A DNA stretch of 64,000 nt from Aeromicrobium sp. Leaf245 (GTDB lineage Bacteria > Actinomycetota > Actinomycetes > Propionibacteriales > Nocardioidaceae), in contig NZ_OW824151.1 in assembly GCF_942548115.1 (NCBI RefSeq), positions 3,038,001 through 3,102,000 on the forward strand. The letters run 5' to 3'. The notes beneath the pieces are model-generated. The model did not search any database, was not told the origin of the DNA, and worked only from the letters and a program-made list of their open reading frames with translations. The position numbers were made by a program, and so were the translations under genes. Position 1 is the first letter of the stretch. Each line of letters starts with the position of its first letter. Of this stretch, positions 11,074 through 20,288 are shown piece after piece.

Positions 11074-11766
11074 TCATGGCGCGATGGCCTGGTAGCCCAC
11101 GCCGCGCACGGTGCGGATCACCTCGGGCGACTCGGCGTCGTCCTCGATCTTGGACCGCAGCCGGGTCATGTGGACGTTCACGAGCTTGGTGTCGCCCGGG
11201 TGGTGGTACCCCCACACGCGCTCGAGGAGCACCTCGCGGGTGAACACCTGCTCGGGGTTGCCCAGCAGGCACGCCAGCAGGTCGAACTCCAGCGGTGTCA
11301 GGTCGAGCGGACGTCCCTTGCGGCTCACGGTGTGGGCCGCCGGGTCGAGCACGATGTCGCCGAACTCGAGCACCTCGCCCACCGCATCGGTGCGACGCAG
11401 GCGCGCCCGCACCCGCGCCACCAGCTCGGTGTTCTTGAACGGCTTGGTGATGTAGTCGTCCGCCCCGGCCTCGAGACCGCGCACCACGTCGGGGGTGTCG
11501 GACTTCGCCGTGAGCATGATGATCGGCACGGCCGAGCCGGCACGGATCTGCCGACACACCTTCATGCCGTCCATGCCCGGCAGCATGAGGTCGAGCAGCA
11601 CCACGTCGGGCTTGAACGCCCCGAAGGCCGTCATCACCTCGTCGCCGGACCGGCAGACGAGGGTCGTGAGCCCCTCGGCCTCGAGCACGATGGTCAGCAT
11701 CTCGGCGAGCGACGCGTCGTCGTCGACGACGAGCACCCGGTCGCGCTTGCTGCGCCGGTAGCTCAT
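11074..11766 (-). CDS. mtrA: DNA-binding response regulator MtrA
   Basis: 230 residues from the ATG at 11766 (MSYRRSKRDR); the longer reading frame runs into ahcY and is rejected. An OmpR-type receiver (VLVVDDD, phospho-Asp in DVVLLDLMLPG, Lys in DYITKPF) is followed by a winged-helix domain with RPLDLTPLEFDLLACL and VNVHMTRLRSKIE. MtrA binds direct repeats of a GTCAC-type motif and controls cell-wall hydrolases, and dnaA/oriC in mycobacteria. A matching triple repeat is present at 50916-50939 in this window. The tmk gene found between mtrA and ahcY in mycobacteria is missing here. Confidence 0.97.
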   Translation of the reverse strand: MSYRRSKRDRVLVVDDDASLAEMLTIVLEAEGLTTLVCRSGDEVMTAFGAFKPDVVLLDLMLPGMDGMKVCRQIRAGSAVPIIMLTAKSDTPDVVRGLEAGADDYITKPFKNTELVARVRARLRRTDAVGEVLEFGDIVLDPAAHTVSRKGRPLDLTPLEFDLLACLLGNPEQVFTREVLLERVWGYHHPGDTKLVNVHMTRLRSKIEDDAESPEVIRTVRGVGYQAIAP

Positions 11767-11815
11767 CGACGCTCGACCGCCGTGTGCCGGACCATCGTGC
11801 TCGCTCTCACCACCC

Positions 11816-13258
11816 TCAGTAGCGGTAGAGGTCCGACTTGTACGGCCCCGCCACGTCGACGCCGAGGTACGCGGCCTGCTCCTTCGTGAGCTCGGTGAGC
11901 TCGACACCCAGGGCGTCGAGGTGCAGACGGGCGACCTCCTCGTCGAGGTGCTTGGGCAGCACGTGCACGCCCAGCTCGTACTGGTCGGCCTTCGTGAACA
12001 GCTCGACCTGCGCGAGCACCTGGTTGGTGAAGGAGTTGCTCATCACGAACGACGGGTGGCCGGTGGCGTTGCCGAGGTTGAGCAGGCGACCCTCCGAGAG
12101 CACGATGATCTTCTTGCCGTCGGGGAAGATCCACTGGTGGACCTGCGGCTTGATCTCGTCCTTGACGATGCCGGGGATCTTGGCCAGGCCCGCCATGTTG
12201 ATCTCGTTGTCGAAGTGGCCGATGTTGCCGACGATGGCCTGGTTCTTCATCTTCTCGAAGTGCTCGACGGTGATGATGTCGAAGTTGCCCGTCGTGGTGA
12301 TGAAGATGTCGGCCGTCTCGACGACGGACTCGAGACGCTTGACCTCGTAGCCGTCCATCGCGGCCTGGAGGGCGCAGATCGGGTCGATCTCGGTGACGAT
12401 GACGCGCGCACCCTGGCCGCGCAGGGACTCCGCCGAGCCCTTGCCGACGTCGCCGTAGCCGCACACGACGGCGACCTTGCCGCCGATCATCACGTCGGTG
12501 GCGCGGTTGATGCCGTCGATGAGCGAGTGGCGGCAGCCGTACTTGTTGTCGAACTTGCTCTTCGTGACCGAGTCGTTGACGTTGATCGCCGGGAAGAGCA
12601 GCGTGCCCTCGCGGAAGCGGTCGTAGAGGCGCAGCACGCCGGTGGTGGTCTCCTCCGAGACGCCCTTCACGAGCGGCGCGCGGTTCGTCCAGCGCTTGGG
12701 GTCGTTCTCGAGCGAGCGGGCCAGGACGCGCAGCACCTCCTTGAACTCCTCGTTGTCGGTGGAGTCCTGGGGCGGCACGGCGCCGACCTTCTCGTACTCG
12801 ACGCCGAGGTGCAGCAGCATCGTGATGTCGCCACCGTCGTCGAGGAGCATGTTGGGTCCACCCACCTCGCCGTCGACGCCCGGGAAGTCGAAGACCTTCT
12901 CGGCCTCGTCCCAGTACTCGGCGAGGCTCTCGCCCTTCCAGGCGAAGACCGGGACGCCCTGCGGGTCGTCCGGCGTGCCGTGGGGGCCGACGACGACCGC
13001 AGCGGCCGCGTGGTCCTGGGTGGAGAAGATGTTGCAGGTGGCCCAGCGGATGTCGGCACCCAGGTCGGCGAGGGTCTCGATCAGCACGGCGGTCTGGACC
13101 GTCATGTGCAGGGAACCGGCGATGCGGGCGCCCGCGAGGGGCTTCTTGTCCCCGAAGCGCTCGCGCATGGCCATCAGGCCCGGCATCTCGTGCTCGGCGA
13201 GCTCGATCTCCTTGCGTCCGAACTCGGCGAGCGACAGGTCAGCGACGTTGAAATCCAT
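11816..13258 (-). CDS. ahcY: S-adenosyl-L-homocysteine hydrolase
   Basis: 480 residues. It cleaves S-adenosylhomocysteine to adenosine and homocysteine, relieving product inhibition of methyltransferases. The NAD-binding glycine motif ([16 protein letters not shown]), the substrate-domain HMTVQTAVL region and the C-terminal KSDLYRY tail, which reaches across to the neighbouring subunit's NAD, are all present. Length matches the long actinobacterial form. It lies 42 bp downstream of the Trm112-like gene and 50 bp upstream of mtrA, all in one direction. No SAH riboswitch fits in the 42-bp gap. Confidence 0.98.
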   Translation of the reverse strand: MDFNVADLSLAEFGRKEIELAEHEMPGLMAMRERFGDKKPLAGARIAGSLHMTVQTAVLIETLADLGADIRWATCNIFSTQDHAAAAVVVGPHGTPDDPQGVPVFAWKGESLAEYWDEAEKVFDFPGVDGEVGGPNMLLDDGGDITMLLHLGVEYEKVGAVPPQDSTDNEEFKEVLRVLARSLENDPKRWTNRAPLVKGVSEETTTGVLRLYDRFREGTLLFPAINVNDSVTKSKFDNKYGCRHSLIDGINRATDVMIGGKVAVVCGYGDVGKGSAESLRGQGARVIVTEIDPICALQAAMDGYEVKRLESVVETADIFITTTGNFDIITVEHFEKMKNQAIVGNIGHFDNEINMAGLAKIPGIVKDEIKPQVHQWIFPDGKKIIVLSEGRLLNLGNATGHPSFVMSNSFTNQVLAQVELFTKADQYELGVHVLPKHLDEEVARLHLDALGVELTELTKEQAAYLGVDVAGPYKSDLYRY

Positions 13259-13300
13259 GTCGCCCAGGATACCCGGCCCGCCCCTGGTGCGTGGGGGGAG

Positions 13301-13471
13301 TCAGGAGAGAGCGCGCGCTTCCTCGACCAGCATCACCGGGATGTCGTCACGGACGGGGTAGGCGAGGCTGCAGGCCTGGCACACCAGCTCCGACGCGTCG
13401 TGGTCGACGAACAGCGACGACCGGCACTGCGGGCAGACCAGGATCTCCAGGAGTGCGGGGTCGAGGATCAT
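13301..13471 (-). CDS. Trm112-family zinc-ribbon protein
   Basis: 56 residues. Two CxxC pairs (CPQC at about 13-16 and CQAC at about 31-34) form the zinc ribbon of the Trm112/UPF0434 family. The tail [15 protein letters not shown] is characteristic. In eukaryotes and archaea Trm112 activates methyltransferases; in actinobacteria the small homologue lies between manB and ahcY and its partner is unproven. The proximity to ahcY, which recycles the methyltransferase product, is suggestive but may be fortuitous. The ATG at 13471 has no Shine-Dalgarno; a TAGAGT -10 lies 6 nt upstream, suggesting a leaderless message. Confidence 0.88.
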   Translation of the reverse strand: MILDPALLEILVCPQCRSSLFVDHDASELVCQACSLAYPVRDDIPVMLVEEARALS

Positions 13472-13477
13472 GCGTCC

Positions 13478-13483
13478 ACTCTA
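13478..13483 (-). promoter_or_regulatory. -10 of a probable leaderless promoter for the Trm112-like gene
   Basis: TAGAGT on the minus strand ends 6 nt before the ATG at 13471, so transcription would start at or beside the start codon. The 18-bp gap to the manB stop allows a separate promoter inside the cluster. Confidence 0.5.
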
Positions 13484-13489
13484 GAGGGC

Positions 13490-14851
13490 TCAGGACCGGA
13501 TCGCGGCGAGCACCTCGTCACGCACCCGTCCCATGGTGGCCTCGTCGGCACCCTCGACGTTGAGCCGCAGCAGCGGCTCGGTGTTGGAGGCCCGCACGTT
13601 GAACCACCAGTCGGCGGCGGTGACCGTCAGGCCGTCGAGTCGGTCCTGCTCGTGGTCGGCGTACGCGCGGACGAGTCGTTCGATCACGGCGTCCGCGTCG
13701 TCGACCCGACTGTTGATCTCGCCCGACGCGCTGTAGCGGGAGTACTCCGCCATGAGGGCGCTGACCGTGGAGTCGGTCTCGGCCAGGGCGGCCAGGACGT
13801 GCAGCGCCGCCAGCATCCCGGAGTCGGCGAGGTAGAACTCGCGGAAGTAGAAGTGCCCGGAGTGCTCGCCGCCGAAGACCGCGCCGGTGCGGGCCATCTC
13901 CGCCTTGATCAGCGAGTGCCCGACGGGCGTCCGGACGGGCACTCCCCCGCGCTCGGTGACGATCTCGGGGACGGCCCGCGAGCAGATGACGTTGTGCAGG
14001 ATGGTGGCGCCGGGCTCGAGGAGCAGGTGGCGCGAGGCCACGAGCGCCGTGATGGCGGACGGCGCGACGACGTCGCCGTGCTCGTCGATCACGAAGCAGC
14101 GGTCGGCGTCCCCGTCGAACGCCAGGCCGAGGTCGGCCCCGTGCTCACGGACCGCGGCCTGCAGGTCCACCAGGGTGGTGTGGTCGAGCGGGTTGGCCTC
14201 GTGGTTCGGGAAGGTGCCGTCGAGCTCGAGGTACAGACCGATCACCTCGAGGTCGAGGCGGCCCAGCACGGCGGGGACCGTGTGCCCGGCCATGCCGTTG
14301 CCGGCATCCACCACGACCTTCAGCCGACGGCCCTCGACCGGCGCCAGGCGCAGCAGGGTGTCGGCGTAGGTGGTCAGGAACTCCAGCGTCTCGACCGTGC
14401 CGACCGGTGCCGGCACGGCGGACTCCTCGCGCTCGAGCAGCGGACCGGCCGCCTCGGCCATGGCCGCCAGGCCGGTGGACAGACCGATCGGTCGCGCGCC
14501 CGCACGGCACAGCTTGAGACCGTTGTCGGCCGCAGGGTTGTGGCTGGCGGTGACCATGATGCCCGGGACGTCGAGCACGCCGGACGCGCAGTACAGCATG
14601 TCGGTGGAGGCGAGCCCGATGTCGACGACGTCGGCGCCGCGCGACCGGATCCCGTCGGCGACCGCCCGGACGACGTCGGGCGAGGAGGCCCGCATGTCGC
14701 GGCCGACCACGGCGCGTCCCCCGCCGTCCGCGATGCCGACCTCGTCGGCGAAGGCCTCGCCCAGCGCCCGCGCGATCGTGGTGTCGAGCTGGTCGGGGAC
14801 CCGACCACGGACGTCGTAGGCCTTGACGACAGGGCGCAGCCGTGCGTGCAT
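13490..14851 (-). CDS. manB: Phosphomannomutase/phosphoglucomutase
   Basis: 453 residues, four-domain alpha-D-phosphohexomutase. The active phosphoserine lies in TASHNP (Ser about 103), the metal loop is FDGDADRC, the sugar-binding loop is GGEHSGHFYF, and the phosphate-binding C-terminal loop is RASNTEP. It interconverts mannose 6-phosphate and mannose 1-phosphate (and likely the glucose pair), feeding GDP-mannose for glycolipids and glycoprotein. The start codon abuts the DUF3499 stop (TGAATG), so the two are translationally coupled. manA, often next to it in other actinobacteria, is absent. Confidence 0.95.
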   Translation of the reverse strand: MHARLRPVVKAYDVRGRVPDQLDTTIARALGEAFADEVGIADGGGRAVVGRDMRASSPDVVRAVADGIRSRGADVVDIGLASTDMLYCASGVLDVPGIMVTASHNPAADNGLKLCRAGARPIGLSTGLAAMAEAAGPLLEREESAVPAPVGTVETLEFLTTYADTLLRLAPVEGRRLKVVVDAGNGMAGHTVPAVLGRLDLEVIGLYLELDGTFPNHEANPLDHTTLVDLQAAVREHGADLGLAFDGDADRCFVIDEHGDVVAPSAITALVASRHLLLEPGATILHNVICSRAVPEIVTERGGVPVRTPVGHSLIKAEMARTGAVFGGEHSGHFYFREFYLADSGMLAALHVLAALAETDSTVSALMAEYSRYSASGEINSRVDDADAVIERLVRAYADHEQDRLDGLTVTAADWWFNVRASNTEPLLRLNVEGADEATMGRVRDEVLAAIRS

Positions 14852-15187
14852 TCAGTCCTCGTTCGGTGGGGGGACCAGGGTCAGTCCCGGTGGTCCCGGT
14901 GCAGGGCGCGGACGTCGGCGGCCCACCTCGCGCACCGCGTCGGCGAGCGCCAGGAGGTCGTCGTGGCTCGGGCGCACCGTGGACGGGTCGGGTGCGAGCC
15001 GCAGCACGCTCCAGCCGTTGGGCGCGGACAACCGGGCTGAGTGCGCCTCGCACAGGTCGTAGGTGTGCGGCTCCGCCGCCGTGGCCAGCGGGCCGAGCAC
15101 CGCGGTCTGGTCGGCGTAGACATAGGTCAGCGTCGCCACAGCCGGCTGGGAGCACGCGGACCGCGTGCAGCGTCGAACAGCACCCAC
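14852..15187 (-). CDS. DUF3499 family protein
   Basis: 111 residues from the GTG at 15187. Cysteines in RRCTRSACSQ and YDLCEAH suggest a small metal-binding fold. The C-terminal 25 residues are Pro/Arg-rich and end VPPPNED. The family is restricted to actinobacteria (Rv3258c-like), always beside manB, and has no assigned function. There is no Shine-Dalgarno; TACGCT lies 6 nt upstream of the GTG, consistent with a leaderless transcript that would also carry manB. Confidence 0.85.
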   Translation of the reverse strand: MGAVRRCTRSACSQPAVATLTYVYADQTAVLGPLATAAEPHTYDLCEAHSARLSAPNGWSVLRLAPDPSTVRPSHDDLLALADAVREVGRRRPRPAPGPPGLTLVPPPNED

Positions 15188-15193
15188 CCGCCG

Positions 15194-15199
15194 AGCGTA
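15194..15199 (-). promoter_or_regulatory. -10 of a probable leaderless promoter for DUF3499-manB
   Basis: TACGCT on the minus strand ends 6 nt before the GTG at 15187. It is only about 25 bp from the divergent -10 at 15225, so the two promoters must share or overlap their upstream DNA. Confidence 0.45.
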
Positions 15200-15224
15200 G
15201 CCGTGTGATCGGCCTCCGGGCCGT

Positions 15225-15230
15225 TAGGCT
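15225..15230 (+). promoter_or_regulatory. -10 of a probable leaderless promoter for the zincin-like gene
   Basis: TAGGCT ends 6 nt before the GTG at 15237, and no Shine-Dalgarno is present in the gap. Confidence 0.5.
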
Positions 15231-15236
15231 CTCGGT

Positions 15237-15686
15237 GTGGCGGGACGTCTGCAGCACCTCGGCGGGGCGGTGAGCGGACCCCGGCCCGGTCGGATGCGGG
15301 CGCGCCGACGCGCTGCACGCGGGCCACTCGCCCTGCCCGGCCCGTTGTCACCGGCGAGCGTCCCGGCCCACCGGACGCCCCGCGAGGAGTTCGACCACCT
15401 GGTCGCCGGTGTGCTTGCGCCGCTCGAGAAGCACTTCGACGCCGAGCCCGACGAGGTCGAGGTCGTCGTCGAGGACGTCCCCCTGCTGCCGGCCGACTGG
15501 ACCGACGAGGTGCCGCTGAGCAACCTGTCGCGACGCGGCGACGTGGCCCTCGTGGTGCTCTACCGCCGACCGCTCACCGACCGCTGCACGAGCCGGGTCG
15601 AGCTCGAGGACCGGGTCTGGGACGTCGTCCTGCACCGTCTCGCCGAGGTCTGGCAGGTCTCCCCCGACGACCTCGATCCTCGCTGA
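15237..15686 (+). CDS. Zincin-like metallopeptidase-family protein (degenerate)
   Basis: 149 residues, GTG start. The first 40 residues are Arg/Pro/Ala-rich. The domain at about 48-149 matches the actinobacterial 'metallopeptidase family' (Rv3259-like): EFDHLVAGVLAPLE, a VEVVVEDVP strand and an LVVLYRRPL strand. The position where true family members carry HExxH instead reads WDVVLHRLAEVWQ, so zinc-dependent catalysis is doubtful and it may be a structural relative. It stands divergent from DUF3499-manB and converges on DUF5719, an arrangement conserved in mycobacteria. Confidence 0.75.
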   Translation: MAGRLQHLGGAVSGPRPGRMRARRRAARGPLALPGPLSPASVPAHRTPREEFDHLVAGVLAPLEKHFDAEPDEVEVVVEDVPLLPADWTDEVPLSNLSRRGDVALVVLYRRPLTDRCTSRVELEDRVWDVVLHRLAEVWQVSPDDLDPR

Positions 15687-15722
15687 CCACGACGACCGGC
15701 ACGGCCGGGTCGTGGGCGGGGC

Positions 15723-17144
15723 TCAGGGCGCCGGTCGGACCCGTGGTGCGAGGACGTCCGTCGGGGCAGCGGTCAGCGCCAGGCTCGCTCTCCGGTCGCC
15801 GTCGCTGAACTGCGCCGCGCCCACCACGCCCCCGGTCGAGCGGACCACGAGCGACGTCACGCCGTCGAGGTCGAGCTCGTCGTCGGGGTCCACCCCGATC
15901 GTCGTGCCCGCGGGGACCGCGACCTCGGCACGCGACACCACCTCGAGGTCGGCGTCGCGGGCCTCGAGGACGACTCGTCGGTCCACGTCGGCGCCAGGGG
16001 CGCTGAGCACGAGCTCGGGCACGCCGAGGCCTCCCTTGACCGGCACGACCGCCGGGCCGGTCCACGGTCCGACCGCCTCCGTCGTCACCGTGTCGTCACC
16101 GGTCGGGGACACCGAGGCCGTCGCGACGACCGGGGTGTCGGCGACCAGGCGGAGGGCGACGCGTCCCGACCCCGCGCTGCGCGGGACCTCGACCGACACG
16201 ACCCGCCCGGCCCCGACCTTCACCTCGCCCAGGCCCTCGGGGACGAACGCACCGTCCGATCCCAGCACCTCGACCGCGACACGGGCCGTCGACCCCGACG
16301 GGTTGAGCACGTGGAGCGTGCGGCCGCGTTCCCCGGCCGGGAGCCCGGCCACCACGAGACGGCGCGCGGGCTCGGGTGCCGGGCTCACGAGCTCCGAGCC
16401 CTGCGAGGCGCCCGTGGAGGTGTCGAGCACGGAGACCGCGACGGCGCCTCGACGACGGGAGACGTGCACCCCGAGGTCGGGCTCGCCCGCCGCGAGGTCG
16501 GCCAGGGGCACCGTGCGGGTGTCGCCCGGCTCGACGACGAGACCGTCTCCGCCCACCGCGTCGACGGGGCCGTCCGCCGACCACAGCGACACGTCGACGA
16601 CGGCCGGGGTGTCGGCGAGGTTCGTCAGCACGAGGTCGCTCAGGTGGCGCTGACCCGACCCGAGCCCGGCGTACCAGGCGTCGGCGACGACGCCCTGGCA
16701 CCGGCCGACGACGAGACCCTCGCCCTGGTCCTCGTCGAGGGTCCCGGAGACGAAGCCGACCGCGCCGGACCCCGTGCCGCGCTGCGTGACGACGAGCGCG
16801 TCGGCGTCGTCGCCCAGCACGTCGTCGAGCTCCGAGCGGACCCAGCTCCGTGGGTCGGCGGCACCGTCGACGGCGGCGCCACCGGGCCGCGCTCGAGCCG
16901 AGGTCGAGGATCCGGCGTCGACCTGGCCCGTCGCGAGGTCGGGCGCACCGGTGCAGGCGTAGGTGGTCTCGCTCGCGGGCACCGGGCGCGGCGCCTCGGT
17001 GGACCCGGGCGCGGCGGGCGCGAGCCCTGCCGCGACGACCAGGCCCGCCGCGATCACCGGCAGCAGGGCGAGGGCGAGCCCGCGACCACCGCCGGGGGCG
17101 GATCGAGATCGCGATCCACCGCGCACGCGTGTTCCGCCACTCAT
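15723..17144 (-). CDS. DUF5719 secreted or membrane-anchored beta-rich protein
   Basis: 473 residues from the ATG at 17144, which overlaps the upstream glycosyltransferase stop (ATGA). One hydrophobic helix at about 22-46 (LALALLPVIAAGLVVAAGL) acts as signal anchor. The rest is Ala/Val/Gly/Thr-rich, with repeating beta-strand blocks such as RTLHVLNPSGSTARVAVEV and RVALRLVADTPVVATASV, resembling tandem immunoglobulin-like folds. The family is found next to the large GT2 membrane protein in actinobacteria. Its function is unknown; the constant pairing suggests it receives, presents or stabilises the glycan product outside the membrane (inference). Confidence 0.8.
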   Translation of the reverse strand: MSGGTRVRGGSRSRSAPGGGRGLALALLPVIAAGLVVAAGLAPAAPGSTEAPRPVPASETTYACTGAPDLATGQVDAGSSTSARARPGGAAVDGAADPRSWVRSELDDVLGDDADALVVTQRGTGSGAVGFVSGTLDEDQGEGLVVGRCQGVVADAWYAGLGSGQRHLSDLVLTNLADTPAVVDVSLWSADGPVDAVGGDGLVVEPGDTRTVPLADLAAGEPDLGVHVSRRRGAVAVSVLDTSTGASQGSELVSPAPEPARRLVVAGLPAGERGRTLHVLNPSGSTARVAVEVLGSDGAFVPEGLGEVKVGAGRVVSVEVPRSAGSGRVALRLVADTPVVATASVSPTGDDTVTTEAVGPWTGPAVVPVKGGLGVPELVLSAPGADVDRRVVLEARDADLEVVSRAEVAVPAGTTIGVDPDDELDLDGVTSLVVRSTGGVVGAAQFSDGDRRASLALTAAPTDVLAPRVRPAP

Positions 17145-19972
17145 GCCCGGACCTCCTCGGCGTCGTCCTCGACCGTGCTCTCGCGGCGCCGGACCGGTGC
17201 GGTGAGCACGATGGCGAGGAGCCACAGCACGAGCTGACCGCCGGCGACCCACGGCCGCCACGGCACCCCGTCGACGGCGGGCCGCGCGGCCGGCTCCACC
17301 ATCGTCCAGACGCGCGACGTCGGCGCGTCGCTGCCCGAGGGCTCCAGCAGGGGTGCGGCGTCGAGGGCTCGGGCCACGTCGGCGTCCACGTCGGGGGCGT
17401 ACACCGCGTCGATGCCCAGGGCGCCCAGCCGCCGGATCCCGTCGGCACCCGGCGCCGACAGCACCGACTCCACCGCTGCCGTGAGGTCCGCCGTGGAGCG
17501 CTCGGACGGTCGCAGGCCCTCCTCGCCGATCACGGGCCCCTCGCCGCGGACGACCGAGACCAGGACCCCCTCGGCCGTCGAGCCGGAGACGACCAGCGTG
17601 TCACCGGGACGCTCCGTGAGGAAGGCCGGGACGCTGTCGGGACGCGCCCGGTCGATCGGGTCGGCGACACCGCGGGCCACCCACCAGACCCCCGTGCCGA
17701 CGGGCAGGACCAGCGCGACGACCAGGACCGCGACGCCTGCGCTCCGGCCCCGGTCGGCCATCAGGGTCGGCACGCCGACCAGTGCGGCCGTGCCGAGCGC
17801 CAGGACGACGGCCCCGACCGGGACGCCGACCCACGGCTGCACCGGGACCGGGCTCCCCGGGACGGCACCGTCCACGACGACGCCGACGACCGCGACCGCC
17901 AGGGCCAGCAGTCCGAGCACCCAGCACACCCCGGCGACCGAGCGCGTGGCCCGCGGCAGGAGCGCGAGGACCGCCAGGACGACGAGCCCCGCCCCGAGCC
18001 AGAGGGGCGCCTGCTCCGGCGAGCCCGCCCGGCCGACGACGAGTCCGAGCGCGGTCCGCCACCCGGGCCCGGCGCCGGGAAGGAGCTCGCCGCTCTCCCA
18101 CCACCACAGCATCGGGTGCAGCACCCGGGTGAGCAGCCACGGGCCCACCAGGACCACGGCGACCGCCACGCCGATCAGCGCCGGTCGGGCGAGCCTGCGG
18201 TCGACCAGCAGCAGGACCCCGAGACCGAGGACGGCCAGCAGGAGCACCACGGGGGCGAAGGCCGTGCCCACGGCCACCCAGATCCCCCACCGCAGGGCCG
18301 TGCGACGCGGCGCCTCCCCGTGATCGGCCAGCTGCAGCGTCGTGGTGACCACGACGGGCAGCACCACGAGGGCGACGACCGTGCCGAGCCGACCCTCGGA
18401 GACCGCTCCGGTGGCGACGACCGTCAGCGCGTAGCCGACCGCCCAGACGATCCGCAGCCTGCGGTGGTCGGTGAGACGCCGTCCCAGACGGTGGGCCGTG
18501 AGCCCGGCCAAGGGGACGGCCAGCAGCAGGAGCGGTCCGACGACGAGCCCTGGCGCGAACCACACGGGCGTGGAGGCGAGGGCCAGCAGCAGCACCGTCG
18601 TGGGCACCGGGTCGGTGCTGCCCAGGCCGACGTCGTGGCTGCGCTCGAACCAGATCCGCCACCACTCCCCCGCAGAGCCGGGGGTGGCACCGAGCGCCCC
18701 ACCGGTGAGCGAGCTCCCCGCCGGCCCGACGAAGAGCCCCCGGGCGGCCAGGAGCGAGAGGAGCACGAGCACCGACACCGTGACGAGCCAGGGCCTCCGC
18801 CTCCACAGCGACGGTCCGTCGTCGAGGGGCGCGTCGCCGACGCCCTCGTCGGCCGTGGACCGGCGTCCCGTCGTCTCGACGGACTCGGGTCGCACGAGCG
18901 CCACGACCGCGTCGCGCGCGGCGTCGTACCCGTGCCGGTAGGGCAGCCAGAACGGCGCGAACAGGTGTCGGACCTCCCGGTCGTCGCGGCGGGCGGTGCC
19001 GATCCGGCTCCGCCGGGCGTCGCGCAGCCGGCCGGGGTGTGCGTAGACGGAGACCAGCGCCTGCAGCTCGTCGCCGGCCGCCTCGGGGTCGCGGGCGACG
19101 AGGAGACCCAGCGTGCGCAGGAGGGTCCCGGCCAGCAGCCGGAGGTACTGCCACCAGAACCGGCGACCGGACACGTTCGCGAGCTGCACGTGGAGCGCTG
19201 CCCGTCGCTGCTCCCAGGGCTCGACGTCGCCCGCCACCCGGCGCCGGGTCCCGCGACGCGAGGCCTCGGCATGGAAGAGGACGGCCCGCGGGGCGATCCG
19301 GGTGCGGTACCCGGCCCGTGCCACGCGCCAGCCGAGGTCGACGTCGTCGAAGTACAGAGGGAGCTCGGCGTCGAGTCCGCCCAGCTCGTCCCACACGTCG
19401 CGACGCACGAGCATGCCGGCGGTGTTGACCGCGAGCACGTCGCGCGGCCAGTCGTGCTGGCCGGCGTCGGGCTCACCCGTCTCCAGCCCGGTCTCCCTGG
19501 CACCGGTGGACGTGACGGTCAGACCCACCTCGACGAGGCGCCGCAGGGACGGCCACTCGCGGATCTTGGGACCGACCACGGCGATGTCGTCGGCCGTGGT
19601 GGCCTCGTCGAGGAGGGCGGCCAGCGTGTCGGGACGCACCGCCGCGTCGTCGTGCAGGAGCCAGATCCAGTCCGTGCGCGGCATGGCCGAGACCGCCCGG
19701 TGGACGGCCTCGCCGAAGCCGGTCCCGGCCGGCGCGTAGGTGATGCGGTCCGCACCGAACGAGGAGCGGACCAGGTCGGCCCCGTCGTCGGTGGAGCTGA
19801 CGTCGACGACCCGCCACAGGGTCGGGTCGTGCTCGAGGGCGGCGAAGGAGGCCAGCACCTGAGGGAGCCACCGGGCTCCGTTGTGGGTGACGAGGACCGC
19901 CCCCACCGTCGGAGGCGACGATCGCCAGGCGGGGACGACAGGTGCCTCGTCGTCGGTACCGGGCTCGTCCAT
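17141..19972 (-). CDS. Large GT2 glycosyltransferase with multi-pass membrane C-terminus
   Basis: About 943 residues from the ATG at 19972; an in-frame TTG at 19981 would add three. The N-terminal GT-A domain (about 20-280) has VGAVLVTHNGARWL, the nucleotide-sugar acidic motif in WLLHDDAAVRPD and the acceptor-side LPLYFDDVDLGWR, like rhamnosyl/galactofuranosyl transferases. From about residue 375 there are at least ten hydrophobic helices, then a soluble extracytoplasmic-looking segment and a last helix near 915. This GT2-plus-polytopic layout occurs next to whiB2 and DUF5719 in many actinobacteria. It probably transfers a sugar to a lipid-linked envelope polymer; donor and acceptor cannot be read from sequence. 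Confidence 0.85.
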   Translation of the reverse strand: MDEPGTDDEAPVVPAWRSSPPTVGAVLVTHNGARWLPQVLASFAALEHDPTLWRVVDVSSTDDGADLVRSSFGADRITYAPAGTGFGEAVHRAVSAMPRTDWIWLLHDDAAVRPDTLAALLDEATTADDIAVVGPKIREWPSLRRLVEVGLTVTSTGARETGLETGEPDAGQHDWPRDVLAVNTAGMLVRRDVWDELGGLDAELPLYFDDVDLGWRVARAGYRTRIAPRAVLFHAEASRRGTRRRVAGDVEPWEQRRAALHVQLANVSGRRFWWQYLRLLAGTLLRTLGLLVARDPEAAGDELQALVSVYAHPGRLRDARRSRIGTARRDDREVRHLFAPFWLPYRHGYDAARDAVVALVRPESVETTGRRSTADEGVGDAPLDDGPSLWRRRPWLVTVSVLVLLSLLAARGLFVGPAGSSLTGGALGATPGSAGEWWRIWFERSHDVGLGSTDPVPTTVLLLALASTPVWFAPGLVVGPLLLLAVPLAGLTAHRLGRRLTDHRRLRIVWAVGYALTVVATGAVSEGRLGTVVALVVLPVVVTTTLQLADHGEAPRRTALRWGIWVAVGTAFAPVVLLLAVLGLGVLLLVDRRLARPALIGVAVAVVLVGPWLLTRVLHPMLWWWESGELLPGAGPGWRTALGLVVGRAGSPEQAPLWLGAGLVVLAVLALLPRATRSVAGVCWVLGLLALAVAVVGVVVDGAVPGSPVPVQPWVGVPVGAVVLALGTAALVGVPTLMADRGRSAGVAVLVVALVLPVGTGVWWVARGVADPIDRARPDSVPAFLTERPGDTLVVSGSTAEGVLVSVVRGEGPVIGEEGLRPSERSTADLTAAVESVLSAPGADGIRRLGALGIDAVYAPDVDADVARALDAAPLLEPSGSDAPTSRVWTMVEPAARPAVDGVPWRPWVAGGQLVLWLLAIVLTAPVRRRESTVEDDAEEVRA

Positions 19973-20026
19973 GCCCGCCAACCTAGCGGGGGGCGAAAGT
20001 GCGGCCGGGTGCGCCCGGACGCCGCC

Positions 20027-20281
20027 TCAGGCGCGCTTCTTGAGCTTGCGCCGCTCCCGCTCGGAGAGCCCGCCCCAGATGCCGAACCGCTCGTCGTGGG
20101 CCAGGGCGTACTCGAGGCACTCGCCCCGGACGTCGCAGGTGAGGCAGACCCGCTTGGCCTCCCGGGTCGAGCCGCCCTTCTCGGGGAAGAACGCCTCCGG
20201 GTCGGTCTGGGCACAGAGCGCACGCTCCTGCCACATGAGCTCCTCTTCGGGCGACAGTGGCAGACCCAGATCGAATGACAT
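20027..20281 (-). CDS. whiB2: WhiB2-type iron-sulfur transcription factor
   Basis: 84 residues from the ATG at 20281; the longer frame has no promoter support. Four cysteines (about 23, 46, 49, 55) in C-x(22)-C-x2-C-x5-C hold a 4Fe-4S cluster. The GIWGGLSERERR turn contacts the sigma factor, and the KLKKRA tail binds DNA. The sequence CAQTDPEAFFPEKGGSTREAK marks the WhiB2/WhmD/WhiB subgroup, which with WhiA controls septation genes. The promoter at 20289-20317 would produce a leaderless mRNA. Confidence 0.95.
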   Translation of the reverse strand: MSFDLGLPLSPEEELMWQERALCAQTDPEAFFPEKGGSTREAKRVCLTCDVRGECLEYALAHDERFGIWGGLSERERRKLKKRA

Positions 20282-20288
20282 GTCCGTA

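Noticed and set aside
13259-13300. A SAH or other riboswitch in front of ahcY
   Set aside because: The gap between the Trm112-like stop and the ahcY start is only 42 bp and contains no pseudoknot-like pairing that I can identify.
11921-15040. A 1039-codon open frame crossing ahcY, the Trm112 gene and manB on the opposite strand
   Set aside because: It runs across several well-supported genes on the opposite strand and is codon-bias shadow.
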